Assembly: GCA_934255515.1 (NCBI GenBank) | Contig: CAKQON010000002.1 | Location: 18,571 to 82,570 of the forward strand | Direction: 5' to 3' | Length of the DNA stretch: 64,000 bases | Origin: an uncultured Sutterella sp. | GTDB taxonomy: Bacteria > Pseudomonadota > Gammaproteobacteria > Burkholderiales > Burkholderiaceae_F | Shown here: one piece after another, positions 56,941-64,000 of the stretch | Position numbering within the stretch: the stretch's first letter is position 1 | Layout of the letters: the number at the start of each line of letters is the position of its first letter | Made by a program: the position numbers and the translations under genes | The notes under the pieces: generated by a model | Database searches by the model: none | The model's input: the letters and a program-made list of their open reading frames with translations, nothing else | What the model was told of the DNA's origin: nothing

Positions 56941-56958
56941 TTTCAGCTCCTTAAAATG

Positions 56959-56981
56959 AAATTGGAATCCATTCCCAATTT
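56959..56981. promoter_or_regulatory. Candidate Zur operator
   Basis: AAATTGG-AATCCATTC-CCAATTT is a 23-bp inverted repeat with perfect 7-base arms, lying 18 nt before znuA and 66 nt before znuC. A Fur-family (Zur) gene is the last gene of the znuCB operon, so this is its likely binding site. Confidence 0.6.
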
Positions 56982-57047
56982 GTTCGGCGACGCGTATACT
57001 ACGACTCCCATCGGGTTCTTTTCAAGGGGACGGAGGAAGCGTCTGAA

Positions 57048-57743
57048 ATGTCCGGGATGATTTCCATTTCGCATCTCTATTTTTCGTACACCGGAGGCGC
57101 GCCCTACCTGCTGAGGGATCTTTCCTTCAATATCGAGGAGGGCAGCTACGCCTCCATCATCGGCATGAACGGCGCGGGAAAAACAACGCTCATGCGCCTA
57201 GTTCTCGGTTTTTTGTCCCCATCTTCCGGCTGGATCAGGGTGGCGACGAAGGCGATCGGTTATGTGCCGCAGACGGATCCGACCTCCATGGCCGGGTTCC
57301 CCATCACGGTGGAGGAGCTCCTTTTCACATTTGCCTCAGCAAAAGGAATGCCCGGGAGCGATCGGGACGAAGCCGTAGAGGACGTGCTCGAAGCTGTCGG
57401 CATGGCCGGAATGAAGCGCTCCCTTTTCCCGAGTCTTTCGGGAGGCGAGCGCCAGCGCGTGCTGCTGGCAAGAGCGCTGCTGGGCGAGAACCGCCTTCTC
57501 ATTCTTGATGAGCCTTCGACCGGAATAGATCTCCGGAGTCAGAGGGAGCTTTATGCACTGCTGAAAGGCCTGAACCGGCAGAGGGGAATCACGATCGTCG
57601 CGGTGGAGCACAACCTCGCTGAGGCCGTCGCCTCGAGCACGGAGCTCATTCACCTCAGGGACGGCCGCGCGCACATCTGTTCGCCGGCTGCCTATCAGGA
57701 GGAAGAGAAGAAGGAACTGGAACCGGATCGCAATGAAGGCTGA
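57048..57743 (+). CDS. znuC: Zinc-type ABC transporter ATPase
   Basis: The 231-residue ATPase has Walker A GMNGAGKTT, the Q-loop in YVPQTDPTS, signature LSGGERQRVLLARAL, Walker B LLILDEPSTGID and a switch histidine in VAVEHNLAE. It powers metal uptake with ZnuB and ZnuA. It is separated from znuB by only 2 nt. Confidence 0.9.
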   Translation: MSGMISISHLYFSYTGGAPYLLRDLSFNIEEGSYASIIGMNGAGKTTLMRLVLGFLSPSSGWIRVATKAIGYVPQTDPTSMAGFPITVEELLFTFASAKGMPGSDRDEAVEDVLEAVGMAGMKRSLFPSLSGGERQRVLLARALLGENRLLILDEPSTGIDLRSQRELYALLKGLNRQRGITIVAVEHNLAEAVASSTELIHLRDGRAHICSPAAYQEEEKKELEPDRNEG

Positions 57744-57745
57744 TC

Positions 57746-58555
57746 ATGCTTGAACTTTTTCAATTCGGATTCATGCAGCGCGCTGCGGCGGCCATTCTCT
57801 GCATGGCCGTGCTCTGTCCCGTGATCGGGATTTTCTTTGTTCTGAGGCGCACATCGATGATCGGCGACACGCTCGCCCATTCCTCGCTCGCGGGCGTTGC
57901 CGCCGCGCTCGTTTTCGGCGCCAATCCGCTTGCGGGCGCCTTTCTCTTCACCGCGCTCTGCGGCGTGCTGATTGAAGCCATGAGAAATCTCTTTCGCGAG
58001 CGCACGGACCTGATTCTCACGGTCGTGCTTGCGCTCGCCGTCGGCACGGCGGTGACGCTCATTACTTCGGGAGCCGTTCAGGGGAGAGCGGAAAACTATC
58101 TCTTCGGGAGCGTTCTCACCGTCACCGACGACGACATCCTCATGATCGGGAGCATTACGGCGCTTGCGCTCCTTTATCTTTCGCTCTCCATCAACGAACT
58201 CATCACCATTTCCTTTGATGAGGATTCGGCGAGGATTGCCGGCATCCATGTCGTCTTTCACCGGTATGCATTTGCATTTCTCACGGCAGCCGCCGTTGCC
58301 GCCGCCATCCCCATCGCCGGCGTGCTGGTGCTCTCTTCGATGATCGCGATTCCGGTAGCCACGGCGCTCCAGCTCAAGGTCGGCTTTCGCGCGACCTTCT
58401 GGAGCGCCATCGGAATCAGCCTCTTTGATGCGGCGGCGGGCCTCGTGCTTTCAGCAGTCGTCAATGCGGCGCCGGGCGGTCTTACGGCACTGGTTTCTGT
58501 TGCGGTGCTCGCGCTCGCAACGCTCCTGATGCGCGTCATTCCGGTTCTGCGGTGA
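57746..58555 (+). CDS. znuB: Zinc-type ABC transporter permease
   Basis: The 269-residue protein has eight hydrophobic segments and the ABC-3 family pattern: FMQRAAAAILCMAVLCPVIGIFFVLRRTSMIGDTLAHSSLAGVAAALVFG, LLYLSLSINELITISFDEDSARIAGIHV and VLVLSSMIAIPVATALQL. It forms the inner-membrane channel. It ends 72 nt before the Fur-family gene, in one operon. Confidence 0.9.
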   Translation: MLELFQFGFMQRAAAAILCMAVLCPVIGIFFVLRRTSMIGDTLAHSSLAGVAAALVFGANPLAGAFLFTALCGVLIEAMRNLFRERTDLILTVVLALAVGTAVTLITSGAVQGRAENYLFGSVLTVTDDDILMIGSITALALLYLSLSINELITISFDEDSARIAGIHVVFHRYAFAFLTAAAVAAAIPIAGVLVLSSMIAIPVATALQLKVGFRATFWSAIGISLFDAAAGLVLSAVVNAAPGGLTALVSVAVLALATLLMRVIPVLR

Positions 58556-58626
58556 TGAGAGTGCTCCGGGCGCGCGTATCATTAAAGCTTCTTGAAGGAG
58601 ACGGAAGAGAGCAGGAGATTCTGGCT

Positions 58627-59091
58627 ATGCCCGTTCGATATTCGACGCGTCAGCGTGCAGCAGTCCTCACTGCACTGCAGGCGAATGCCGGCAAATACAT
58701 GGGCGCCGAAGAGGTGGTGGAGGCGATTCGACAGGGCGGCGCGGCTGTCGGCCGCACAACGGTCTATCGGACGCTTGAAACGCTCACCCGGGAAGGCGTT
58801 GTGCGGCGGTTCGTTCTGGACAAGCGGACGCCCGCTCAATACGAGTATCTCAATGACCCGGGCGCGGCCGAGTACCACGTTCAGTGCCGCAGCTGCGGCA
58901 AGCTCTTTCATCTTCGCTGTTCGGAGATCGACCGCATGACGGCTTCGCTCTCGAATCATCTCCTTGAGGACCACGGCGTGGAGCTCGATCTCCAGAGTTC
59001 CGTCATTCAGGGGCTCTGCAGCGACTGCAGAGCGAAAGGTCAGGCCGCGGCATCAACGCCTTCCTCCGGCGTAAACTCCTCTCCTTCCTGA
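58627..59091 (+). CDS. zur: Fur-family metalloregulator, probably Zur
   Basis: The 154-residue protein has the Fur winged helix (STRQRAAVLTALQANAGKYMGAEEVVEAIR, GRTTVYRTLETLTREGVVRRF) and metal sites: YHVQCRSCGKLFHLRC and GLCSDC supply the four structural-zinc cysteines. The histidine-rich sensing site of Fur is shortened. Its place after znuCB points to zinc sensing. The ATG at 58627 follows CAGGAG and gives the usual length. Confidence 0.82.
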   Translation: MPVRYSTRQRAAVLTALQANAGKYMGAEEVVEAIRQGGAAVGRTTVYRTLETLTREGVVRRFVLDKRTPAQYEYLNDPGAAEYHVQCRSCGKLFHLRCSEIDRMTASLSNHLLEDHGVELDLQSSVIQGLCSDCRAKGQAAASTPSSGVNSSPS

Positions 59092-59209
59092 CCGGATGCC
59101 TTGGAGGGCGACCGAGCGACGGCGCCCTGCGTCCCGACATCCGGGCTTTCGTTTTGCTTGAAGGAGAGCCGGGCATTCTGCTTCCCGGAGCTCGATTTTC
59201 TCAACCGTC

Positions 59210-60127
59210 ATGATCTGCAATCTCTGCCCAAGGCGCTGCAATGCCGACCGTTCCTCGGCAGCCGGCCTGAAGCGCAGCATCTGCCGCGCGAGCGACGATA
59301 TTGAAATAGCCCTCGTGAGCCTTCACGCCTGGGAGGAGCCCTGCATTTCCGGGAAAACCGGTGCGGGCACGATCTTCTTCTCCCACTGCAATCTGCGCTG
59401 CTGCTTCTGTCAGAACTACGAGATCAGCGCAGACGGAAAGGGGCTCCGCGTGTCGACGGAGCGGCTCTCGGACATTTTCCTTGAGGAGGCCGGGAGAGGC
59501 GCCGCCTGCATCGAGCTCGTGACGCCCGGCCACTACACGCGGCAGATAGTTGAGGCGCTCGAATCCGCGAAGGCGCGCGGCCTCAACCTCCCCGTCGTCT
59601 GGAATTCAAACGGCTATGAGCTTGAGGAGTCCCTCAGGATGCTCGACGGCTTGGTCGATATTTTCATCCCGGACCTCAAGTATTTCGACAGCCGTCTCGG
59701 GGAAAAGTATTCGGGCGTCCCGCACTACTTCGAATACGCTTCAAAAGCGATCGAAACGATGTTCAGCATGACGGGGCCGGCCGTCATCGGCGAGGACGGC
59801 CTCATGAAGCGCGGCATGATCGTGCGGCACCTGGTGCTCCCCTGGCAGTGGCGCGACAGCTGCAAGTGCCTCTCGTGGCTTCATGACCGGTTCGGCGACG
59901 ACATCTACATTTCCGTCATGAACCAGTACATGCCGATCTTCAAGGCTTGCAGGCACCCGGAAATCAACCGGCCGCTCACGACGCTCGAGTACCAGAAGGT
60001 CATCCAGCACGCTGAAGAAATCGGCATCACGAAGGGCTTCATGCAGATCGGGAAGACGAACGAGGAGAAGTTCATCCCGCACTTCAACGGAGACCATGTG
60101 CTCCCGGAAGTGATGCCGGGATGCTGA
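59210..60127 (+). CDS. Radical SAM protein, PflX-like
   Basis: The 305-residue protein has an N-terminal CNLCPRRCNADR motif and the radical SAM site CNLRCCFCQNYEIS (CxxxCxxC), with GAGTIFFSHC before it. Later motifs LVTPGHYTRQIVEALESAK, PVVWNSNGYE and DLKYFDSRLGEKYSGVPHYFEYA are typical of the PflX/COG1313 group. Members are annotated as pyruvate-formate-lyase-activating-enzyme homologues, but their target is not known, and no glycyl-radical enzyme gene lies nearby. The frame is open, and the start at 59210 is set by the N-terminal motif. Confidence 0.85.
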   Translation: MICNLCPRRCNADRSSAAGLKRSICRASDDIEIALVSLHAWEEPCISGKTGAGTIFFSHCNLRCCFCQNYEISADGKGLRVSTERLSDIFLEEAGRGAACIELVTPGHYTRQIVEALESAKARGLNLPVVWNSNGYELEESLRMLDGLVDIFIPDLKYFDSRLGEKYSGVPHYFEYASKAIETMFSMTGPAVIGEDGLMKRGMIVRHLVLPWQWRDSCKCLSWLHDRFGDDIYISVMNQYMPIFKACRHPEINRPLTTLEYQKVIQHAEEIGITKGFMQIGKTNEEKFIPHFNGDHVLPEVMPGC

Positions 60128-60229
60128 ACCGGCATGAAAACGGCGCCTGATCCCGCATGAGGGAATAGGCGCCGGAAGCTTTTCGGGAGCCGGGCTTCAG
60201 GCGTCCGGTCTCCCTGATGAAACGCTCGA

Positions 60230-61660
60230 TCAGTCCTTGTTCTTGCGGTTCTTCGCCGGAACAACGGCTTCGATGTCGACGGTGCGGATGACGAAGAGCT
60301 TCTCGAGGAGCTTTTCAGCGGTGCGTTCCGCTTCGGCGATGAGGCCGAGGTTGAAGGATTCGAGTTCGGCGAGCGCCTTCGCGCGGTCGACTTCAAAGAG
60401 CTCGAGCACCTTCGCTTCCATCGCTTCCTGACGGACCTTCGCATCGGCTTCAAAGTCGGCCCATGTCTTCTTCACGATCGGGGCGAGTTTCGGGTAGTCC
60501 GTCATGGCAAGCGTCTGCACGCGGCGGAACTTCCAGTAGGCGGAATCCGCTTCGCCCTGGTCGGAGCCCTTCGTCCACGATTCGGGCGAACGCGAAAGAC
60601 CGGCATAGAAGGGGAGGAAGACGGAGAGGTCGGCCATGCCCATGGCGACGTAGATCACTTCACCCAATTCCTTCGGGAGCCACGGACGGACCTGAAGAAT
60701 ATGCGCTTCGTACGTGCGGAAGACGCTGATCGGGCGCCAGGGTTCGTCGCCGCGGAGCCCCTTCGAATAGGGGTCGTGCTCGGTGCCTTCAAAGTGGTCG
60801 CGCATCATGGCCTTCGCGTCCTCAACCGTCACCTTCTTTTCCGGGACGAGGTAGACCGGGAACGTGCGGCCGGCCTGCGGGTCCTGGAGGAGCGACGGGT
60901 TGAAGTACTTCTGCATCACCCAGACGCGCGGATCGTTGTAGATGCGGTCGCGGTCGTCGTCGCGCGTATAGGCCTTCGAGAAATTGAAGGCGCCGTCCTT
61001 TTCAGGGTTGTAGAGGCCCTTTTCGATCGCGAACTGAACAAGGGTCTTCGAGGCCATCATGTCGGACGACTCGGGGTCGTAGTCCTGGAAGCGCCCCTGG
61101 TTGCCGGAAGCAAAGTACTTCTCAGCGGGCGTTCTCTGGGCAAGCCACTGGTGGCCCGAACCCGTTTCGAGATACCAGACTTCGGACTGGTCGACGAAGG
61201 CGACGCCGAAGCCTTCGCCGGCGCCCTTTTCCTCAATGATGGCGCCGAGCGTCATCGCGCCTTCGCGGGCCGTGCGGCAGCGCGAGAGGAGCACGTCGGC
61301 GATGTCGTCCTCGGTAATGCCCGTTTCCTTCACGTAAGGGTCGACCGCAAGGGCGGCTTCGCTCGCAAAGATCGATTCCGTGCCCGTGAGGCCGAGGCCC
61401 GCTTCATTGAAGCCCGCGGCGCCGTGAAGCTGCGTCTTCCAGAAGGGAATCGTCGTGAAGGCGAGGGAGTTTTCAGGGAGCGGATACGTAAAGTCGTTCA
61501 CGCCGCCGTGGGCCTTCGTGCTGTAGATGCCCTTCTGGCCCTGGCGGGCAGGGTGGTGTACGAAATGCTGCGCTTTGATGGCGGCGCTGTCGGCGCTGCG
61601 CGCAACGATGAAGGAACCGTCGGCAGTGGCTTTTTCACCGGCGATGAGACTCGTGCACAT
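60230..61660 (-). CDS. C69-family dipeptidase
   Basis: The 476-residue protein is an N-terminal-nucleophile hydrolase of the PepD/C69 family. It starts MCTSLIAGEKATADGSFIVARSAD; removing the Met exposes the catalytic cysteine. Further motifs are AGFNEAGLGLTGTESI, DPYVKETGITEDDI, GFGVAFVDQSEVWYLETGSGHQWLAQR and YFASGNQGRF. An upstream open frame (to 62449) reads across the divergent promoter region and is not family-like, so the ATG at 61660 is chosen. It probably cleaves dipeptides taken up from the gut; the C-terminal 100 residues are a long charged helix. Confidence 0.9.
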   Translation of the reverse strand: MCTSLIAGEKATADGSFIVARSADSAAIKAQHFVHHPARQGQKGIYSTKAHGGVNDFTYPLPENSLAFTTIPFWKTQLHGAAGFNEAGLGLTGTESIFASEAALAVDPYVKETGITEDDIADVLLSRCRTAREGAMTLGAIIEEKGAGEGFGVAFVDQSEVWYLETGSGHQWLAQRTPAEKYFASGNQGRFQDYDPESSDMMASKTLVQFAIEKGLYNPEKDGAFNFSKAYTRDDDRDRIYNDPRVWVMQKYFNPSLLQDPQAGRTFPVYLVPEKKVTVEDAKAMMRDHFEGTEHDPYSKGLRGDEPWRPISVFRTYEAHILQVRPWLPKELGEVIYVAMGMADLSVFLPFYAGLSRSPESWTKGSDQGEADSAYWKFRRVQTLAMTDYPKLAPIVKKTWADFEADAKVRQEAMEAKVLELFEVDRAKALAELESFNLGLIAEAERTAEKLLEKLFVIRTVDIEAVVPAKNRKNKD

Positions 61661-61885
61661 GTATCTATTCCCCTTGTTTCTGAGAGAGGCTGCGGCCGGG
61701 AAGATCCGGCTTATCCGGCCCCGGATAAGAATAGGGAGAAGTGTATAGAGGAACAGTCCGGGAGAGTATTCAGAAAAGCGCGAAGACCCGTGTCCCGCAC
61801 CGACTAAAATTGCAACCATTATTGGCTTCAAAACGCGGGCGTCTTCGTTCGGATCGGACGCCCGGCGACCAGAGGAAAGGGAATC

Positions 61886-63790
61886 ATGCGCATCGGCTCC
61901 AATTCGACCGGCTTCGTGAGGCTCGGAGCGGCTTCCTTCAGAACGCATCCGGGCGAACCCCTCGCCAACGCCCGCGAAATGGAAAGGGTTCTCGAGGATG
62001 CCGGCCGCGCGAAGACGGACCTTCTGGTCCTCCCGGAACTCGCGCTCACGGGCTACACCTGCGGGGACCTCTTCCTTCGCGCGGGGCTTTTCGGCAAAGT
62101 GAATGAAGCGCTCGGGATGGTCCTGGAAGCCTCCCGCAGAACGCCCGAAATGATCGTCCTCCTCGGTCTCCCTTTGCTTGCCGAGGGCCAACTCTACAAC
62201 GCCGCGCTCTTCCTTCAGAACGGCCGCCCGCTCGCCGCGGTGCCGAAGAGCTTTCTTCCCAACTATCAGGAGTTTTACGAAGCGCGATGGTTTTCTCCTG
62301 CGGTCGATGCGCTTTCGGATTCGATTGAAGTCGCCGGCATGCGTATTCCCTTCGGCACCGACATCATCGTTGAATCGGAAAGCGGCATCCGGGCGGCAGC
62401 CGAAATCTGCGAAGACCTCTGGGTGGGCGTACCGCCGAGCGCGCGGCACGCGGCCGCAGGGGCAAACGTCATCGCGAACCTTTCCGCTTCGAACGAGACC
62501 ACGGGGAAGGCGCGCTTCCGGCGCGATCTCGTCCGAATGACGAGCGCCCGGGAAATCGCCGCAATGGTCTATGCGTCTTCAGGCGAAGGCGAGTCCACAA
62601 CGGACCTCGTCTTCAGCGGCCACAAGCTCATCGCTTCGGGCGGGCGCATCGCGGCGGAAGCCATCTGGACGAGCGGCATTGTTTCTGCCGAGGTCGACCT
62701 CGAGCGGATTGAACTCGAGCGCGTGCGCTTTCGCACGATGAAGGAGGGGCTCCCGAAGGAAGCACTTAACTACCGCCGCGTCGCGGCAGATCCCACCTTT
62801 GCCGCTAAAGTCCCGCTCTGGCCCGCGGCGGTTGATCCCATGCCCTTTGTGCCCAAGGGTGAAGCGCGCCGGAACGACCGCTGCCGGGAAATTCTGGGGC
62901 TCCAGGCGGCCGGTCTCGCCGAAAGGCTTGTCAAAACCGGCATCCGCCGCGCCGTGATCGGTATTTCCGGGGGGCTCGACAGCACGCTCGCGCTTCTCGT
63001 CGCTGCGGAGGCTTTCGACCGGCTGGGCCGCCCGAGATCCGACATCCTCGGCATCTCCATGCCGGGGTTCGGCACTTCTGAAGGCACGAAGGAAAGCGCG
63101 AGGCGCCTCATGGAGGCGCTCGGCATTGAAAGCCGCACGATCGACATTCGTCCGGCCTGCCGGCAGCACTTCGCCGACATCGGTCACCCGGAAGACAAGT
63201 ACGACGTGGTCTTTGAAAATGCGCAGGCGCGAGAGCGCACGCAGATTCTGATGGACGTCGCCAATGCGGAATCGGGCCTCGTGGTGGGCACGTCCGACAT
63301 GAGCGAGCTCGCCCTCGGCTGGGCGACCTTCAACGGCGACCATATGTCGATGTATGCCGTGAACGCGGGCGTCCCGAAGACGCTCGTGAAGCACCTCGTC
63401 GTCACGGAGGGAGATATGCGCCCGGAACTCCGGGATGTTCTTCTGACCATTGCCGAAACCGAAATCAGCCCTGAGCTTCTTCCTCCCGATGCGCAGGGGC
63501 GCATTCAGTCGACCGAATCGACGATCGGATCCTATGCGCTTCACGACTTCTTCCTCTTTCACCTGATGCGCTCGGGTTTTGCAAGGGAAAAGATCGTCGC
63601 GCTCGCGAAAATCGCCTTCAGCGGCACTTCTTCTGAAGTGATCGACCGCACGGCAGAGACTTTCTTCAGGCGATTTTACGCGCAGCAATACAAGCGGAGC
63701 TCGATGCCCGACGGTCCCAAGATCGGCTCGGTTGCGCTCTCGCCCCGCGGCGACCTGAGGCTCCCGTCGGACCTCGGGCGCATCGAGTAG
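61886..63790 (+). CDS. nadE: Glutamine-dependent NAD+ synthetase
   Basis: The 634-residue two-domain enzyme turns deamido-NAD into NAD using glutamine nitrogen. The N-terminal nitrilase-like glutaminase has the catalytic triad: Glu in LVLPELALTGYTCGDL, Lys in VPKSFLPNYQEFYE and Cys in AAEICEDLWVGVPPS. The C-terminal synthase has the ATP pyrophosphatase loop GISGGLDSTLAL, then MPGFGTSEGTKESA, NAQARERTQILMDVAN, GTSDMSELALGW and MSMYAVNAGVPKTLVKHLV. The length fits the large bacterial form. Confidence 0.94.
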   Translation: MRIGSNSTGFVRLGAASFRTHPGEPLANAREMERVLEDAGRAKTDLLVLPELALTGYTCGDLFLRAGLFGKVNEALGMVLEASRRTPEMIVLLGLPLLAEGQLYNAALFLQNGRPLAAVPKSFLPNYQEFYEARWFSPAVDALSDSIEVAGMRIPFGTDIIVESESGIRAAAEICEDLWVGVPPSARHAAAGANVIANLSASNETTGKARFRRDLVRMTSAREIAAMVYASSGEGESTTDLVFSGHKLIASGGRIAAEAIWTSGIVSAEVDLERIELERVRFRTMKEGLPKEALNYRRVAADPTFAAKVPLWPAAVDPMPFVPKGEARRNDRCREILGLQAAGLAERLVKTGIRRAVIGISGGLDSTLALLVAAEAFDRLGRPRSDILGISMPGFGTSEGTKESARRLMEALGIESRTIDIRPACRQHFADIGHPEDKYDVVFENAQARERTQILMDVANAESGLVVGTSDMSELALGWATFNGDHMSMYAVNAGVPKTLVKHLVVTEGDMRPELRDVLLTIAETEISPELLPPDAQGRIQSTESTIGSYALHDFFLFHLMRSGFAREKIVALAKIAFSGTSSEVIDRTAETFFRRFYAQQYKRSSMPDGPKIGSVALSPRGDLRLPSDLGRIE

Positions 63791-63791
63791 A

Positions 63792-63825
63792 AGAGCGGCA
63801 GCGCCGCTCCGCGCGTTTTTTTCAT
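63792..63825 (+). terminator. Terminator after nadE
   Basis: GAGCGGC(A)GCGCCGCTC-type self-pairing is followed within 7 nt by GTTTTTTTC. Confidence 0.6.
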
Positions 63826-63868
63826 TTTTGCCGGAGCAAGATAGGCGGCCTAGTTATGGATGCATTAT

Positions 63869-64000
63869 TGACTTCCTCCTCGCCCTGAAGGACGAGGATT
63901 CCTGAATACGATTAACTCGTACCCCGGGTGGTTCCCGCTGATGGCGCGGAAGCACTGAGGGGATCCCCAGCACCTTCCGCACTCACTGCACGGGCGATGC
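63869..64000 (-). mobile_element. End of an IS200/IS605-type element, continuing past the window
   Basis: Read on the minus strand, GAATCCTCGTCCTTCAGGGC followed by GAGGAGGAAGTCAA is the hairpin-bearing right-end sequence seen at the tnpB side of many IS605-group elements. The hairpin is CCTCGTCCTTCAGGGCGAGG. The rest of the element would lie beyond position 64000. In TnpB systems this end overlaps the 3' part of the guide (omega) RNA. Confidence 0.6.
63912..64000 (-). CDS. Possible TnpB C-terminal tail (partial)
   Basis: One minus-strand frame is open from the window edge to a TAA at 63914-63912, just before the end hairpin. It reads SAEGAGDPLSASAPSAGTTR-like low-complexity sequence, as variable TnpB tails do. 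Too little is present to confirm the family. Confidence 0.3.
   Translation of the reverse strand, partial: IARAVSAEGAGDPLSASAPSAGTTRGTS

Noticed and set aside
62300-62449. N-terminal extension of the C69 dipeptidase up to 62449
   Set aside because: It would overlap the nadE coding region and promoter and bury the catalytic cysteine, which must follow the initiator Met.

Overview
The window looks like a chromosome segment from a Sutterellaceae-type betaproteobacterium (Sutterella, Parasutterella or Duodenibacillus relatives, order Burkholderiales). I infer this from the GC-rich coding style, Gram-negative envelope genes (trimeric porin, LpxH, TonB receptor), the block accA-cysS facing TPR protein-PpiA-PpiB-LpxH, which I know from Burkholderiales, and anaerobic gut-type metabolism: [FeFe]-hydrogenase, a flavoprotein reductase with a tetrahaem cytochrome, and carbamate kinase. 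The assignment rests on gene families and gene order, not on a database match.

Layout. 1-1.7 kb: 3' end of carbamate kinase and an OruR-like AraC regulator. 1.8-4.2 kb: AraC regulator, larB and a short larC-like gene. 4.6-5.1 kb: dps with its own promoter. 5.2-6.9 kb: a frameshifted HNH-nuclease gene. 7.4-11.3 kb: a NuoF/GltD-like flavoprotein and a complete [FeFe]-hydrogenase. 11.4-19.3 kb: an iron block with three candidate Fur-controlled small RNAs, a relic of a BASS transporter, a TonB siderophore receptor and fhuCDB. 19.6-22.6 kb: ribokinase, nucleoside hydrolase and a MetQ-like binding protein. 22.7-27.8 kb: membrane protein, porin, tetrahaem cytochrome c, Tat-exported flavoprotein reductase and a divergent Crp-like regulator. 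28-34.8 kb: BASS transporter, lipoprotein plus MMPL exporter, and two nitroreductases around an unknown gene. 35-40.5 kb: gsiABCD-type glutathione/peptide importer. 41-44.7 kb: M20 amidohydrolase, RarD, a dead LysR gene and an ABM-fold monooxygenase. 44.8-50.9 kb: lpxH, two cyclophilins, TPR protein, cysS, accA and tRNA-Ser(UGA). 51-56 kb: two copies of an RNA-like repeat, frameshifted phzF, a cystine-type importer whose binding protein is frameshifted, and a Cys/Met PLP enzyme behind a Met/Cys-codon leader peptide and terminators. 56-64 kb: znuA divergent from znuCB-zur, a PflX-like radical SAM protein, a C69 dipeptidase, NAD synthetase and the end of an IS200/IS605-type element.

The most interesting content is regulatory RNA. 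Three stretches between 11.4 and 12.9 kb each have Fur-box-like sites upstream, a strong terminator, and a hairpin showing (A/G)GGGGUC in its loop. The stems differ in sequence but still pair. A complementary GACCCC overlaps the Shine-Dalgarno of the tetrahaem cytochrome gene, which suggests PrrF/RyhB-like iron sparing. Separately, a Met/Cys-rich leader peptide followed by a terminator precedes the sulphur amino-acid gene, and two ~190-nt repeats near 51 kb look like paired small RNAs carrying a CCUCC motif.

Several accessory genes (HNH gene, LysR, phzF, cystine-binding protein) are broken by single-base changes, while all core genes are open. This is either ongoing gene decay or residual assembly indels; the sequence alone cannot say which.
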